A stretch of DNA of 64,000 nt. It comes from Vreelandella andesensis (GTDB lineage: Bacteria > Pseudomonadota > Gammaproteobacteria > Pseudomonadales > Halomonadaceae). Where the stretch lies: contig NZ_RZHG01000013.1 in assembly GCF_003989795.1 (NCBI RefSeq), positions 1 to 64,000 of the forward strand, written 5' to 3'. Position 1 is the stretch's first letter. Every line of letters starts with the position of its first letter. The notes under the pieces are model-generated. The model did not search any database and was not told the DNA's origin. It was given only the letters and a program-made list of their open reading frames with translations. Positions 7,308 to 16,735 of this stretch are shown here, piece after piece. Both the position numbers and the translations under genes were made by a program.

Positions 7308-9335
7308 ATGACAGCGCGTTGGAAATCCTTGCCATTACGGTTACGACTGTTTATCTCGTTTGGAACGGTATTGGCACTGGCTATGTTGCTAGCGCTTTAT
7401 CTGCAGGCCCGCTCATATAGCCAGGAACGCTTAGAAAACTTACTAAACGAAGAATTGCCTAACCAAGTAGAAAGCCTTGCCACACGGCTAACCCTTCGAC
7501 TGAGCCCAGCGCTAGCATTGTCAGAGAGCCTAGCCGACAGCTACTTCATTGAGCAGTGGGCGCGCGATGGGCTACCAGACACCGAGCAGCCAGATATCAT
7601 GCGCTATTTGTCTCGCTTGATGGCACAACTCGATACCGAACTGTTGTTTATCGCTGCTCAATATCAAGGTCGCGGCTACTACTTTCAGTACCGAGATGGA
7701 GAATTTCTAGAGCGTACGCTGCAAGCGCCTGGCGGCGATGATGATTGGTACTATCAATTTACCGACAGCGATATGGCTTATGATCTAAACCTAGACAGCG
7801 ATACATTTTCACCTGAAGAAGCGTTTGTCTTTTTAAATTTTCGTAGCCGTGAACAAGCACTCAATGGCCGCCCACTTATAGTCGCGGGTGCAGGGTTAGA
7901 TCTTTCTCGATTGGCGCAGCTAATTGAAGACTTCCGATTAGGTGAAACAGGCCGCGCCGCGTTACTCAATGAGGAAGGTGAGCTGCTTATTCGCAGCGAT
8001 GAGACATCACTTGCGGCACTTCAAAGCCAAAAGACGGGTGATTTGCTGCAAGGCGACCTTGAACTTCGTGTGCGCGAGATCCAACGCGATAACCAAACCC
8101 TTTTAGTCTCTACCCGCTGGTTACCCGAGTTGCAGCGCTATTTGATGATTGAAGTCTCAAAAGAGGAATATTTAAGCCCCATCAGAGAGCGCTTCTTTGC
8201 ATCTACCGGCATCGGGTTGCTGATTCTCTTGGCTGGGCTAATAATTTTATACCCACTCACCGGCAGCTTGATTCGACCTTTAATTCGACTTCAGCGCCAA
8301 CTCAAAGAGATTACCAACAACCTTGATCTGTCACGCCGCTTAGAAACAGATGACCAGGCCGAAATTGGCGATTTAGCGAATCAGACTAACGAACTATTAG
8401 CGCGGTTGTCTCGTACCATTATGGCGGTTTCCACAAACGCACTGGCTCTCACCCAAGTAGCAGATCGCCTTGCGCAAACGGCGGGGCTATCGGGTATTCA
8501 AGGCGGTGACATCCGCCATGAAGCAAACCAAACAATGGCCGCCGCTGTAGAAGAAATGGCGTCATCCGTCGCTGAAATCACCTCGACCATGGAAGAACTT
8601 TCAACCTCCTCCACACAAATCGCTGACCACTCGCAATCGGTGGTGGAGGTCGCTAATCAAACGCTGGAGCGCAGCCGTAAGGGCAGCACGGCGATGCAGA
8701 TGCTTCAGTCAAAAATGCAGGATATCCGCAGCGATAGCGAACAGAGTTTGGCAGAAATCATGGCGCTGGGTGCTAAGTCTAAACAAATCAGCAAGGTCAT
8801 GGAGCTGATTAACACGCTAGCTGCGCAAACCAAACTGATTGCTTTTAATGCAGCTCTAGAAGCATCAAGTGCGGGCGAGTCAGGCCGCCGTTTTTCCGTT
8901 GTCGCAAACGAAATACGTCGTTTAGCAGATAGCGTCACTGACTCAACCCAAGAGATAGAAGGCCACACCGAAGACATTCAAAACGCGATTAACCGTTTAG
9001 TTGTCGCCTCTGAAAAGGGAGCTTCTTCGATAGAAAAAGGCGTTGAAGTCAGTATTCATACCGCCCAAGACCTGGATGCACTACTCAAAGCGGCTAGCCA
9101 AACCAGTAGCGCAGCGCAACAGATATCACTATCAACCCAGCAGCAAAAAACAGCCAGTAATCAGGTAGTCATTGCGCTCCGGGATATCGATACAGCCAGT
9201 TCGCGTAATGCACAGTCAGTACGCAGTATTACCGAGATCAGCCAAGATATGATCAGCATGTCAGCAGCGTTAAATGCACTGGTGCAGGAATTTAAACTGG
9301 CTCAACAGGATACAAACCACCAACGCCCTTCGTGA
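7308..9335 (+). CDS. Methyl-accepting chemotaxis-type receptor of a Wsp-like system
   Basis: Membrane receptor of 675 residues and first gene of the chemosensory operon. TM1 is at about 15-32, a periplasmic Cache-like sensor at about 35-290, TM2 at about 295-318, then HAMP and a long coiled-coil signalling domain. The hairpin tip reads INTLAAQTKLIAFNAALEAS and then SAGESGRRFSVVANEIRRLA. Ordinary receptors have [18 protein letters not shown] here, so the tip is clearly divergent. It should control the CheA encoded downstream through CheW-like adaptors, with CheR and CheB adjusting methylation. Its ligand is unknown; Wsp receptors respond to surface contact. Confidence 0.88.
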   Translation: MTARWKSLPLRLRLFISFGTVLALAMLLALYLQARSYSQERLENLLNEELPNQVESLATRLTLRLSPALALSESLADSYFIEQWARDGLPDTEQPDIMRYLSRLMAQLDTELLFIAAQYQGRGYYFQYRDGEFLERTLQAPGGDDDWYYQFTDSDMAYDLNLDSDTFSPEEAFVFLNFRSREQALNGRPLIVAGAGLDLSRLAQLIEDFRLGETGRAALLNEEGELLIRSDETSLAALQSQKTGDLLQGDLELRVREIQRDNQTLLVSTRWLPELQRYLMIEVSKEEYLSPIRERFFASTGIGLLILLAGLIILYPLTGSLIRPLIRLQRQLKEITNNLDLSRRLETDDQAEIGDLANQTNELLARLSRTIMAVSTNALALTQVADRLAQTAGLSGIQGGDIRHEANQTMAAAVEEMASSVAEITSTMEELSTSSTQIADHSQSVVEVANQTLERSRKGSTAMQMLQSKMQDIRSDSEQSLAEIMALGAKSKQISKVMELINTLAAQTKLIAFNAALEASSAGESGRRFSVVANEIRRLADSVTDSTQEIEGHTEDIQNAINRLVVASEKGASSIEKGVEVSIHTAQDLDALLKAASQTSSAAQQISLSTQQQKTASNQVVIALRDIDTASSRNAQSVRSITEISQDMISMSAALNALVQEFKLAQQDTNHQRPS

Positions 9336-9345
9336 GGATGCTGCG

Positions 9346-10413
9346 ATGAGTGCAATTCGGGTAGTGATGGCGGACGACAGCCAACTAGCACGTGATGTGC
9401 TGCGCGACATCCTCACCCGCGATGGCGACATTGTGATTGTTGGTGAAGCCAGCAATGGGCGTGAAGCGGTGGAGCTTGCCCGTCGCTTATCGCCGCAACT
9501 GATCACAATGGATTTGAATATGCCGGTAATGGACGGTCTCAGCGCCATTGAAGAAATCATGCATACCAAAGGGGTTCCAATCCTAGTGGTAAGCGACCGT
9601 TCTGATGCAGAGACAGCCTACCGCGCACTCGATGTTGGCGCGCTAGAGGTGATGCAGAAACCGAATCTAGATGACGAAGATGCACAACGACTACTCGGGC
9701 GTGTTCGACTTCTTTCGGGGGTAGCGGTTATTACCCGCCTACGACGCCGATCAAGCCCCGCCATGCCGGTAGTGTCGGTAACCGCACCGCCTAACCATCA
9801 CCCTACTGTGCCGAAAGCTTTCCAGCGCATCATCGCCATTGCTTGTTCAACCGGTGGGCCACAAGCGCTCGCCCATTTACTTAGCAAGCTGCCGGCCAAC
9901 TTTCCTGCTCCCGTGGTAATTGCCCAACATATCAGCCATGGTTTCATTGAAGGTATGGCACACTGGCTGGCATCGCTCTGTGCGATGCCGGTGCGCGTTG
10001 CTCAACATGGAGAACCGCTCAGGCCGGGCTGTGTTTATCTTTCGCCATCGGAGAGTAACCTACATGTCACCCCATATCACCGCCTCCAGCTTCAGCAGAG
10101 TCCGGATAACTCGCTTTATCGCCCCAGTTGCGATGCGCTGTTAACCAGCGTTGCTGATGCTTACGGACCGGAAGCGATTGGGGTCATTTTAACCGGCATG
10201 GGGCGCGATGGTGTCAACGGCATGCGCGCTATTCACTTATCCGGCGGCAATACCTTTGCCCAAGACGAAGCCAGTTCTGTTATTTATGGCATGAACCAAG
10301 AAGCGGTTAGTGCCGGTGTTATCCAGCATGTTATTTCCCTTGATGAGCTACCTGGCAGACTCATTCGTGAGACCAATGGGCAACGGCAGGCTACCTGGAC
10401 GAAACCGTTATGA
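9346..10413 (+). CDS. cheB: Chemotaxis-type protein-glutamate methylesterase CheB
   Basis: Removes methyl groups from the receptor when phosphorylated by CheA. The 355-residue protein has a REC domain (ADDSQ; phospho-acceptor in DLNMPVMDG; K in VMQKPN) followed by a CheB methylesterase domain. The catalytic serine lies in ACSTGGPQAL, the histidine in AQHISHGF and the aspartate in LTGMGRDGV. ATG 9346 is preceded by GAGG, eleven bases after the receptor stop; an earlier in-frame start would overlap the receptor. Its stop overlaps cheR by four bases. Equivalent of WspF. Confidence 0.93.
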   Translation: MSAIRVVMADDSQLARDVLRDILTRDGDIVIVGEASNGREAVELARRLSPQLITMDLNMPVMDGLSAIEEIMHTKGVPILVVSDRSDAETAYRALDVGALEVMQKPNLDDEDAQRLLGRVRLLSGVAVITRLRRRSSPAMPVVSVTAPPNHHPTVPKAFQRIIAIACSTGGPQALAHLLSKLPANFPAPVVIAQHISHGFIEGMAHWLASLCAMPVRVAQHGEPLRPGCVYLSPSESNLHVTPYHRLQLQQSPDNSLYRPSCDALLTSVADAYGPEAIGVILTGMGRDGVNGMRAIHLSGGNTFAQDEASSVIYGMNQEAVSAGVIQHVISLDELPGRLIRETNGQRQATWTKPL

Positions 10414-11774
10414 GTTCGCTAACACCGTTCAAGGAGCTAGTCCATCGCCGCTGCGGTTTGCACTTAGAGGGGCTTGCTGAAGCCCGCCTAGTAAAAGCAA
10501 TTGATGCACTTAAAGCAGAAACCAACGTTACCAACACACCGTCGCTCATTGCGCAACTAGAGCAAAACGACGCGATGTTTGATCGCTTTATTAGTCAGTT
10601 AACGGTGAACGAAACCTACTTTTATCGCGAACCTGAGGCACTCCATTGGTTAGCCGATGCACACCTTCCCCAGCGGCTGGCTGAAAAAGGTAAGCCATTG
10701 GCTATTTTTAGCGCCGGATGTTCTTCGGGTGAAGAGCCTTATAGTGTCGCTATCGCGCTGTTTGAGCGCTACGGTGAGCGTGCCAAACAACTGTTTCAAA
10801 TTACCGGTGGCGACGTTGATCAGCAGGTACTGAGTAAAGCCCAAAACGGCATTTACACCGGTATGTCGTTTCGAGCCCTTAATCCCACGCTTAAACGCCG
10901 TTATTTTCACCCAGAAGGCCGACGCTTCAAAATAGATGACACGCTTCGCCATTGGGTAACTTTCCGCTCATTCAACCTATTACACCCAGACGCCAATAAC
11001 ATCGGTCCCTTTGACGTTATCTTGTTCCGCAATGTATCCATTTATTTCGACGAAACGACCCGTCGCGATATACAGCGCCACTTGAAACAACTGCTGGTAC
11101 CACGCGGGGTTCTGGTGTGTGGTGTTACGGAAACATTGGGCAACGACTTAGGCGTTTTGGAACTGCAGCAGGCCCAGGGAGTGTTCTTCTTCCAGGAAAA
11201 TACGCTTCCCAGCGCCCCACCTGCCGACGATGAACCACTGGCTGACGGCGATCAATGGCCAGCCCCACCCGCATTGTTAGGCACTCATCCACAACCGTCT
11301 GAAAACGAACCTGAGAACGAACCTGAGTCCAAGCCGATAGCCTCGTTTAACACTGCCTTGCAGCAGGCACATCAGCTGCTGAATCAGAACGCATTTTCAG
11401 AAGCAACCGCCCTACTTTCTAATCTGTTAACACAACAGCCTTGGAATGTGGATGCGCTGCTGCTGGCAGGCTTAGTCGCTCGTTGGCAGCAGAACTTTGC
11501 TGAGGCCTTCGACTACTTTAAACGAGCCATCTATATCGCCCCAGAATGCTGGCCAGCTCACTTTTTTCAAGCGGAACTCTTTCGGCTAGGCGAGCTTAGC
11601 AATGCCCCCGAACAACCACAGCGTGGTTATGCGGCAGTTATTCGCCTGCTGGATGCCTCAAAACAGGCCAATGGCGGATTGAGCGTTATTACACCACCTA
11701 TTCCCCCGGGAGATGCCTACTTTCTGGCAACTCGCTACCTTAGTGCACAAGCAACGACACAGGGAGTGGGTTAA
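10410..11774 (+). CDS. cheR: CheR methyltransferase with C-terminal TPR repeats (WspC-like)
   Basis: SAM-dependent receptor methyltransferase of 454 residues. Visible are the CheR signature TVNETYFYREP, the SAM-binding FSAGCSSGEEPYS and the late motif RNVSIYFD (usual form RNVLIYFD). The C-terminal part (about 315-400) contains TPR-like helices, which is the WspC arrangement rather than that of flagellar CheR. A Pro/Glu-rich linker carries a 12-bp tandem repeat. Starts within the cheB stop and ends overlapping the cheA start, so it is translationally coupled on both sides. Confidence 0.92.
   Translation: MSSLTPFKELVHRRCGLHLEGLAEARLVKAIDALKAETNVTNTPSLIAQLEQNDAMFDRFISQLTVNETYFYREPEALHWLADAHLPQRLAEKGKPLAIFSAGCSSGEEPYSVAIALFERYGERAKQLFQITGGDVDQQVLSKAQNGIYTGMSFRALNPTLKRRYFHPEGRRFKIDDTLRHWVTFRSFNLLHPDANNIGPFDVILFRNVSIYFDETTRRDIQRHLKQLLVPRGVLVCGVTETLGNDLGVLELQQAQGVFFFQENTLPSAPPADDEPLADGDQWPAPPALLGTHPQPSENEPENEPESKPIASFNTALQQAHQLLNQNAFSEATALLSNLLTQQPWNVDALLLAGLVARWQQNFAEAFDYFKRAIYIAPECWPAHFFQAELFRLGELSNAPEQPQRGYAAVIRLLDASKQANGGLSVITPPIPPGDAYFLATRYLSAQATTQGVG
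11301..11336 (+). repeat. 12-bp in-frame tandem repeat in the CheR linker
   Basis: Units GAAAACGAACCT, GAGAACGAACCT and the diverged GAGTCCAAGCCG encode ENEP-ENEP-ESKP between the methyltransferase and TPR parts. It looks like a recent slippage duplication in a flexible linker. Confidence 0.6.
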
Positions 11775-13936
11775 TGGCACTGGATATTAAACGCTTTATT
11801 CAGCGCTTTGTTGAAGAAGCGTCAGACCACTTGCCACGGCTAAGAGAAGGTATCGAGGCGCTTGGGCAAGGCGATACCGATCAAGAACGTATCAATGCGC
11901 TATTTCGTGCTGCTCATACGCTGAAAGGCTCTTCACGTATGTTGAAGCTGGCGCCCATTACAGCGATCGCCCACAGCACGGAAGAACTGCTAAGCGCACT
12001 ACGCGACGGGACGCAAACCGCCTCGCCTGATATCACGAGCCTTCTTAATCAAGCCACGGATGCGCTGTCTGATCTGGTTAGCCAACTTGCCCAGGGTGTT
12101 TCTCCAGCAGAGCTACCCGAGGCCGACCAGCAACTTTGCCAAGCCCTGGAAAACGCCGCTGCGGGAAAGCTGTCTCCCACTCTCTGTTCTCTTCCTCAAA
12201 CGGCCGCCGCCGAGAACGATAAAACCGAGAACGATAACACCAAGAATGTAACTCCAGGCGCTGTAACAAAAAGCGCTGCAACAAAAAACGCAGCGCTTGC
12301 CGCTCAAGAGTTGCGTTTGACGGATACGGTTCGGGTGCGTCTTGACCGTCTGGATGACGTTATTCGCCTGATGGGAGAAGTACTATCGGGGCACCATCAT
12401 TTACATTCACTGGTTGAGCAGGCACGGAATCTCGGCGCTTCGTTACCCAGCGATCAGCAGGCACCCTTTAATGCCTTTAGCCGCGAATTGAAGGACAGTG
12501 TGCTTTCCCACGACAGCCTAATGAGCGATCTTCATGACCGCGCCCTGCAGATGCGTATGTTGCCGCTTAGCGTGGTGTTTGATCCGCTATCCCAAATGGC
12601 TAGAGACCTTGCCCACTCGCTAGGCAAACAAGTTAATTGCCGTGTTCGCGGCAGTGAAATCGAGCTTGACCGGCAAATGATAGACCGTTTGTCAGACCCA
12701 CTAATTCATCTACTGCGCAATGCGCTAGATCACGGCTTGGAAGCCCCCCAAGAACGTCAGGCGACAGGCAAACCTACCCGGGGCCAGCTATCGCTAGAGG
12801 CATGGCAAGACGGCCGTTGGGTAGTGATTGAAATGCACGATGACGGCGCAGGTATTTCCTTGGAAGCGGTACGCCAAAAGGCGCTCACTAAGCAGCTGCT
12901 TAGTGAAGAGCAGTTGCTTACCCTAACCGAGCAGGAAACCTTAGAACTTATTTTCTTGCCCGGCTTTTCAACCAAACCTCTGATTACCGATTTTTCAGGC
13001 CGAGGCGTGGGGATGGATGTCGTCAAACAAACGGTCATTGACGAACTCAACGGTGATTTACGTCTAACCAGTCATCCTGGTAAAGGCACGTGCTTCACGC
13101 TGCGGCTACCTTTATCGCTGGCCATGATGCGCGTTTTATTGATCAACGTGGGCACTGTCACGTTAGGTGTAACAGCGCCCTACGTGTCAGAGCTTGTAGA
13201 GCATGCATCAACTGACTTTATCGATGCGGCTGGGCAAAAAACACTCATCCTGCGTAACGAATTTGTGCCGGTCGTTTCACTTGCGGCCTTATTGGGGCTC
13301 TCTTACGCGCCCAATGCGTCTAATAATTTACTATTACTTGTCGTACATCAACGACATCAAAAATTGGCGTTAATTATTGATGCGTTGGTGGATGAACGCG
13401 ATATGGTGATTAAGCCGTTGCCCGCACATTTACGCCATTTGCCACTGGTGTCAGGCATGGTCACCTTGGGGCGCAATACGCTGGTCAGCCTATTGCATGT
13501 GCCGACGTTGTTGGACTATTCACGCCGCTACGCTCCTAGGGTGCTAGCTAACGTGGTTCAACCTTCCCAGGCGCATCGTATTCTTGTTGTCGATGACTCG
13601 CTGAACACCCGGGAAATTGAAAAGGATGTATTAGAAGCGTGGGGATATCAGGTCACACTGGCAGAAAATGGTCGGGATGGCCTTAATAAAGCACTGGCTG
13701 ATTCGTTTGATGCAGTGCTTACCGATGTTGAAATGCCTGTTATGGATGGCTTCGCGCTGACCGCCAGTCTACGAGAAAATGAAACTTACCGTTATAAGCC
13801 TATTATCATTATTACCTCACGAGAAAAAGAAGCGGATCGCCGGCGCGGCATTGAAGTAGGCGCTGATGCCTATATTGTCAAAGGCAGTTTTGATCAAAAT
13901 AATTTGGTGGACACGCTAAAGGCTCTACTCGGTTAA
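11774..13936 (+). CDS. cheA: Hybrid CheA histidine kinase with C-terminal receiver (WspE-like)
   Basis: Central kinase of the system, 720 residues. The N-terminal Hpt domain has the phospho-accepting His48 in AAHTLKGSS. A dimerization helix region is followed by the ATPase domain (N-box LIHLLRNALDHG, G1 DDGAGIS, G2 SGRGVGMDVV), a CheW-like domain, and a C-terminal REC domain (about 598-720; VVDDS, LTDVEMPVMDG, conserved K in YIVKGS). CheA fused to REC is typical of Wsp and related non-flagellar pathways; the REC may act as a phosphate sink or relay. The linker after the Hpt contains 15-bp repeats. Partners are the adjacent receptor, CheW-like proteins and response regulators. Confidence 0.93.
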   Translation: MALDIKRFIQRFVEEASDHLPRLREGIEALGQGDTDQERINALFRAAHTLKGSSRMLKLAPITAIAHSTEELLSALRDGTQTASPDITSLLNQATDALSDLVSQLAQGVSPAELPEADQQLCQALENAAAGKLSPTLCSLPQTAAAENDKTENDNTKNVTPGAVTKSAATKNAALAAQELRLTDTVRVRLDRLDDVIRLMGEVLSGHHHLHSLVEQARNLGASLPSDQQAPFNAFSRELKDSVLSHDSLMSDLHDRALQMRMLPLSVVFDPLSQMARDLAHSLGKQVNCRVRGSEIELDRQMIDRLSDPLIHLLRNALDHGLEAPQERQATGKPTRGQLSLEAWQDGRWVVIEMHDDGAGISLEAVRQKALTKQLLSEEQLLTLTEQETLELIFLPGFSTKPLITDFSGRGVGMDVVKQTVIDELNGDLRLTSHPGKGTCFTLRLPLSLAMMRVLLINVGTVTLGVTAPYVSELVEHASTDFIDAAGQKTLILRNEFVPVVSLAALLGLSYAPNASNNLLLLVVHQRHQKLALIIDALVDERDMVIKPLPAHLRHLPLVSGMVTLGRNTLVSLLHVPTLLDYSRRYAPRVLANVVQPSQAHRILVVDDSLNTREIEKDVLEAWGYQVTLAENGRDGLNKALADSFDAVLTDVEMPVMDGFALTASLRENETYRYKPIIIITSREKEADRRRGIEVGADAYIVKGSFDQNNLVDTLKALLG
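12211..12285 (+). repeat. 15-bp in-frame tandem repeats in the CheA linker
   Basis: CGAGAACGATAAAAC is repeated as CGAGAACGATAACAC (12211-12240), with a diverged third copy to 12255. A second 15-bp pair, AGGCGCTGTAACAAA / AAGCGCTGCAACAAA, covers 12256-12285. They encode a Lys/Asn/Ala/Thr-rich flexible linker between the Hpt and dimerization domains. Confidence 0.6.
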
Positions 13937-13961
13937 ACACGCGCCATGACGGAGATTAATC

Positions 13962-14318
13962 ATGCAAATACTGGTCGTAGATGACGACCCGTTAGCCTGT
14001 GAAATGACAGCAACGCTGCTAGAGTTCCAGGGCTATAAAACGGTCATGGCCAATGATGCCATGGAAGCCACGCAACAGTTAGATAGCCTAGACAGCATCG
14101 GGCTTATTGTCAGCGATATGCACATGCCGCTCATCAATGGGATAGAGTTACTAGAAATGTTGCGTGAACAAGACGTTACCCTGCCGTTTATCTTGCTCAC
14201 TGGCGACTCTCCTGACTCAACCCTGATGCAAACACCAGGCTTAAATGCCTGCTTGCAAAAAAATGCAGAGTTAGCGTCCACGTTAAGCAATGCCGTGACT
14301 CAAGCGCTCAACGGATGA
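13962..14318 (+). CDS. Single-domain response regulator (CheY-like)
   Basis: A 118-residue stand-alone REC domain. The acidic pocket is in LVVDDDP, the phospho-acceptor aspartate in IVSDMHMP, the switch threonine in LLTGD and the conserved lysine in CLQKNA. It has no output domain. It lies between cheA and the diguanylate cyclase gene, and canonical Wsp operons lack it. It could be a phosphate shuttle from CheA to the Hpt domain of the cyclase, or a sink; this is inference. Confidence 0.88.
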   Translation: MQILVVDDDPLACEMTATLLEFQGYKTVMANDAMEATQQLDSLDSIGLIVSDMHMPLINGIELLEMLREQDVTLPFILLTGDSPDSTLMQTPGLNACLQKNAELASTLSNAVTQALNG

Positions 14319-14372
14319 ACATGTGCCAGTTACGTTACAGCGCATCGTTCGCCCACATGAACAGGTAGCCTG

Positions 14373-16145
14373 ATGTCATCAACTGCCCCGACACTGCACG
14401 AAAAGCTGAACCAGCTGCGCCAACGCTTTATTGAACAGCTACCAGCGCGATTACAGAAAACCGCAACAAAGTGGCAACAAAGCCGCCTGTCAGCGGAGGC
14501 CGAGTCACGCTTAGCCCCCGACTTTCACCGTTTTTTCCATAGTTTGAAAGGTACCGGACGTTCGTTGGGCTTTGAACGAATCGCCATGTTGGCCGACCAA
14601 GGCGAAGAACTCCTTAAGGCAACGTCTGCTTCTGCCGACCCTGCTTCTGCCGACCCTGCTTCTGCTGACCCTGCCTTTATTGACCCTGCTTTTATTGACA
14701 TAGACAGCCTGATCCCTCAGCTTTTTCAGCAGCTTAATGAAGAGATAGCGTATTTACAGTCCCAGAATGGCCAACAAGCTGTGTTGGCATCACTCAACAG
14801 CACCGAATTTTCGTCAGTAGCGCCAACAGCACGCAGCAAACGCCAGCGGCTTATATATCTGTGTGATGATGAGACCGACCAAGTCGGTCAGTTGCTACAT
14901 CACCTGCGCTGTTTCGGGCATGAAGTGGTTCATTTTGAAGATACCGAGTCGTTTTTTAATGCGGTTATTACCCGCCGTCCCGATGCTGTCATTATGGATG
15001 TGCAGTTTCCCCAAGGTAATACCGCGGGTACTGAAACGCTGACCAGCCTGAATAGATTAACCGGTGAGCAACTGCCCTCTATTGTGCTGTCGTCCTACGG
15101 CGATTTTTATTCACGGCTGAGTGCCGTTCGAGCTGGCTGCAATGGGTACTTTACCAAGCCCATCAAACCCTTGGATTTGATGTTAGCCATTGATGAACTT
15201 ACCACCCCCCTGAATGAAGAGCCGCTGCGCGTGTTGGTCGTTGATGATGAACCTGAGGCCGCGGCCTACCACTCGTTGATACTTGAAGAGGCAGGTATGA
15301 TCGTTCAGCAGGTTAACCACCCTGCGGACGCGCTAAGCGCCTTAGATTGCTTTAGCCCTGATTTACTATTGATTGATGTGTACATGCCGGTCTGTTCTGG
15401 AGAAGAGCTGGCAACGATTATCCGCCAGCAATCCGCGCATATTGGCCTGCCCATCATTTATCTATCCAGCGAAACCGATAGCCAAAAGCAGCTCTCGGCC
15501 ATGACGGCAGGTGTAGAAGCCTTTATTACCAAGCCGGTTACTCCTGATGAACTTGTTTCTGCGGTGCGGCTGCGCGCCGAGCGTTTGCATCTACTTCGCT
15601 CGCTGATGACCCAGGACAGCATGACGGGGCTTTATAACCATAGCACCACCACTGACCTTATCGGCAAAACACTCGCCCAGGCCTATCGCGACGGCAGCCA
15701 ACATGCCATGGCCATGCTGGATATTGATCAATTTAAAGCGATTAACGATACCTACGGTCACCTAGCGGGTGATCAGGTCATTATCACGCTGGCACGGCTG
15801 CTAAAAACGCGCTTGCGCATCTCCGACATCATCGGACGCTATGGCGGCGAAGAGTTTGTGGTCTTACTAAAAGGGATCACTGAAAAGCGCGCAGCCGAGC
15901 TTATTGACGAACTGCGCCACGATTTCGAACGGGTAGATTTCCATGCCGGCGGAGAACGCTTTCGCTGCACCTTCAGTGCTGGCATTAGCAGCTTCCCCAG
16001 CCAACCTTCCACTGAAGCGTTGCGCTTAAGCGCGGATCAAGCCCTCTATCTAGCTAAACAGCAAGGTCGTAATCAAGTGGTGATCAATAACGATAACGGC
16101 GCAGAGTATAGTGAACCAGGGCAACACGGTGTGGAAAAACAATGA
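14373..16145 (+). CDS. Hpt-REC-REC-GGDEF diguanylate cyclase, output of the chemosensory pathway
   Basis: Makes c-di-GMP from two GTP. Domain order in 590 residues: Hpt (His56 in FFHSLKGTG), a linker with a 15-bp repeat array, REC1 (about 160-278; LCDDE, VIMDVQFP), REC2 (about 285-400; VVDDEP, LLIDVYMP, K in FITKPV) and GGDEF (about 415-575). The active site is RYGGEEF, and an inhibitory RxxD site (RISD) sits five residues before it, so both catalysis and product inhibition look intact. WspR is only REC-GGDEF; the added Hpt and second REC imply a multistep phosphorelay. The stop overlaps the next gene by four bases. Confidence 0.9.
   Translation: MSSTAPTLHEKLNQLRQRFIEQLPARLQKTATKWQQSRLSAEAESRLAPDFHRFFHSLKGTGRSLGFERIAMLADQGEELLKATSASADPASADPASADPAFIDPAFIDIDSLIPQLFQQLNEEIAYLQSQNGQQAVLASLNSTEFSSVAPTARSKRQRLIYLCDDETDQVGQLLHHLRCFGHEVVHFEDTESFFNAVITRRPDAVIMDVQFPQGNTAGTETLTSLNRLTGEQLPSIVLSSYGDFYSRLSAVRAGCNGYFTKPIKPLDLMLAIDELTTPLNEEPLRVLVVDDEPEAAAYHSLILEEAGMIVQQVNHPADALSALDCFSPDLLLIDVYMPVCSGEELATIIRQQSAHIGLPIIYLSSETDSQKQLSAMTAGVEAFITKPVTPDELVSAVRLRAERLHLLRSLMTQDSMTGLYNHSTTTDLIGKTLAQAYRDGSQHAMAMLDIDQFKAINDTYGHLAGDQVIITLARLLKTRLRISDIIGRYGGEEFVVLLKGITEKRAAELIDELRHDFERVDFHAGGERFRCTFSAGISSFPSQPSTEALRLSADQALYLAKQQGRNQVVINNDNGAEYSEPGQHGVEKQ
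14628..14702 (+). repeat. Five 15-bp in-frame tandem repeats in the diguanylate cyclase linker
   Basis: Units GCTTCTGCCGACCCT (twice), GCTTCTGCTGACCCT, GCCTTTATTGACCCT and a degenerate last copy encode ASADP-ASADP-ASADP-AFIDP-AFIDI between the Hpt and first REC domain. The first two units are identical, which suggests recent expansion. Copy number would change linker length without breaking the frame. Confidence 0.85.
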
Positions 16146-16732
16146 CCGACACCCATCAACAGCGTGATGATCAGCCTATTTCACTAGAAGACGCATTGGC
16201 CCGCCAGGGTAACGATGACAGGATTATCGACGTAGAGGAGCCTTGCCAGCAATGGGTGCTATTTCGGCTGGCAGGGCAACGGTTCGCCTTGCCAGGAAAA
16301 GCAGTTAATGAGATTTTGAGCGGTGATCAACCTGTTTATTTCGTACCCGGTCTGCCCGCTTCTACGGAAGGTGTGATTCACTTACGCGGCAATATTGAAT
16401 CGGTAGTTACCCTACACGCACTTCTCGACCTTCCCCCGGCTGAACAAACGGGCATGCTGCTAATAGTTAGCGCCGCAGGCATTCGCAGCGCCGTCCGTAT
16501 CGATTATTTAGACGATGTTTGCGATATTCCAATCAGCGCACTAAAACCCGCACCCGACACCCTTTCCAGCCAGCTGATGCCTTATGTGGCTGCCCTATGG
16601 CAACCCGAAGTAACGCCGCAAGAGCGTAAGTGTGTCAAAGAAGAGACCAACGGCGGTTCTGTAGAACGTACTGCCATTGTTCTGCTGGATCCAGACGCTT
16701 TATTCAATGCGTATCAGCAAGGTTTAGGCTAA
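16142..16732 (+). CDS. cheW: CheW-like coupling protein 1
   Basis: A 196-residue protein with a CheW domain after a ~35-residue acidic N-terminal extension (WVLFRLAGQRFALPGKAVNEIL, quoted in part; PGLPASTEGVIHLRGNIE is the typical CheW core). It should link the receptor to the CheA encoded upstream. Translationally coupled to the cyclase gene (ATGA). A second, more divergent CheW-like gene follows after three bases, mirroring the paired WspB/WspD adaptors. Confidence 0.82.
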   Translation: MTDTHQQRDDQPISLEDALARQGNDDRIIDVEEPCQQWVLFRLAGQRFALPGKAVNEILSGDQPVYFVPGLPASTEGVIHLRGNIESVVTLHALLDLPPAEQTGMLLIVSAAGIRSAVRIDYLDDVCDIPISALKPAPDTLSSQLMPYVAALWQPEVTPQERKCVKEETNGGSVERTAIVLLDPDALFNAYQQGLG

Positions 16733-16735
16733 GCC

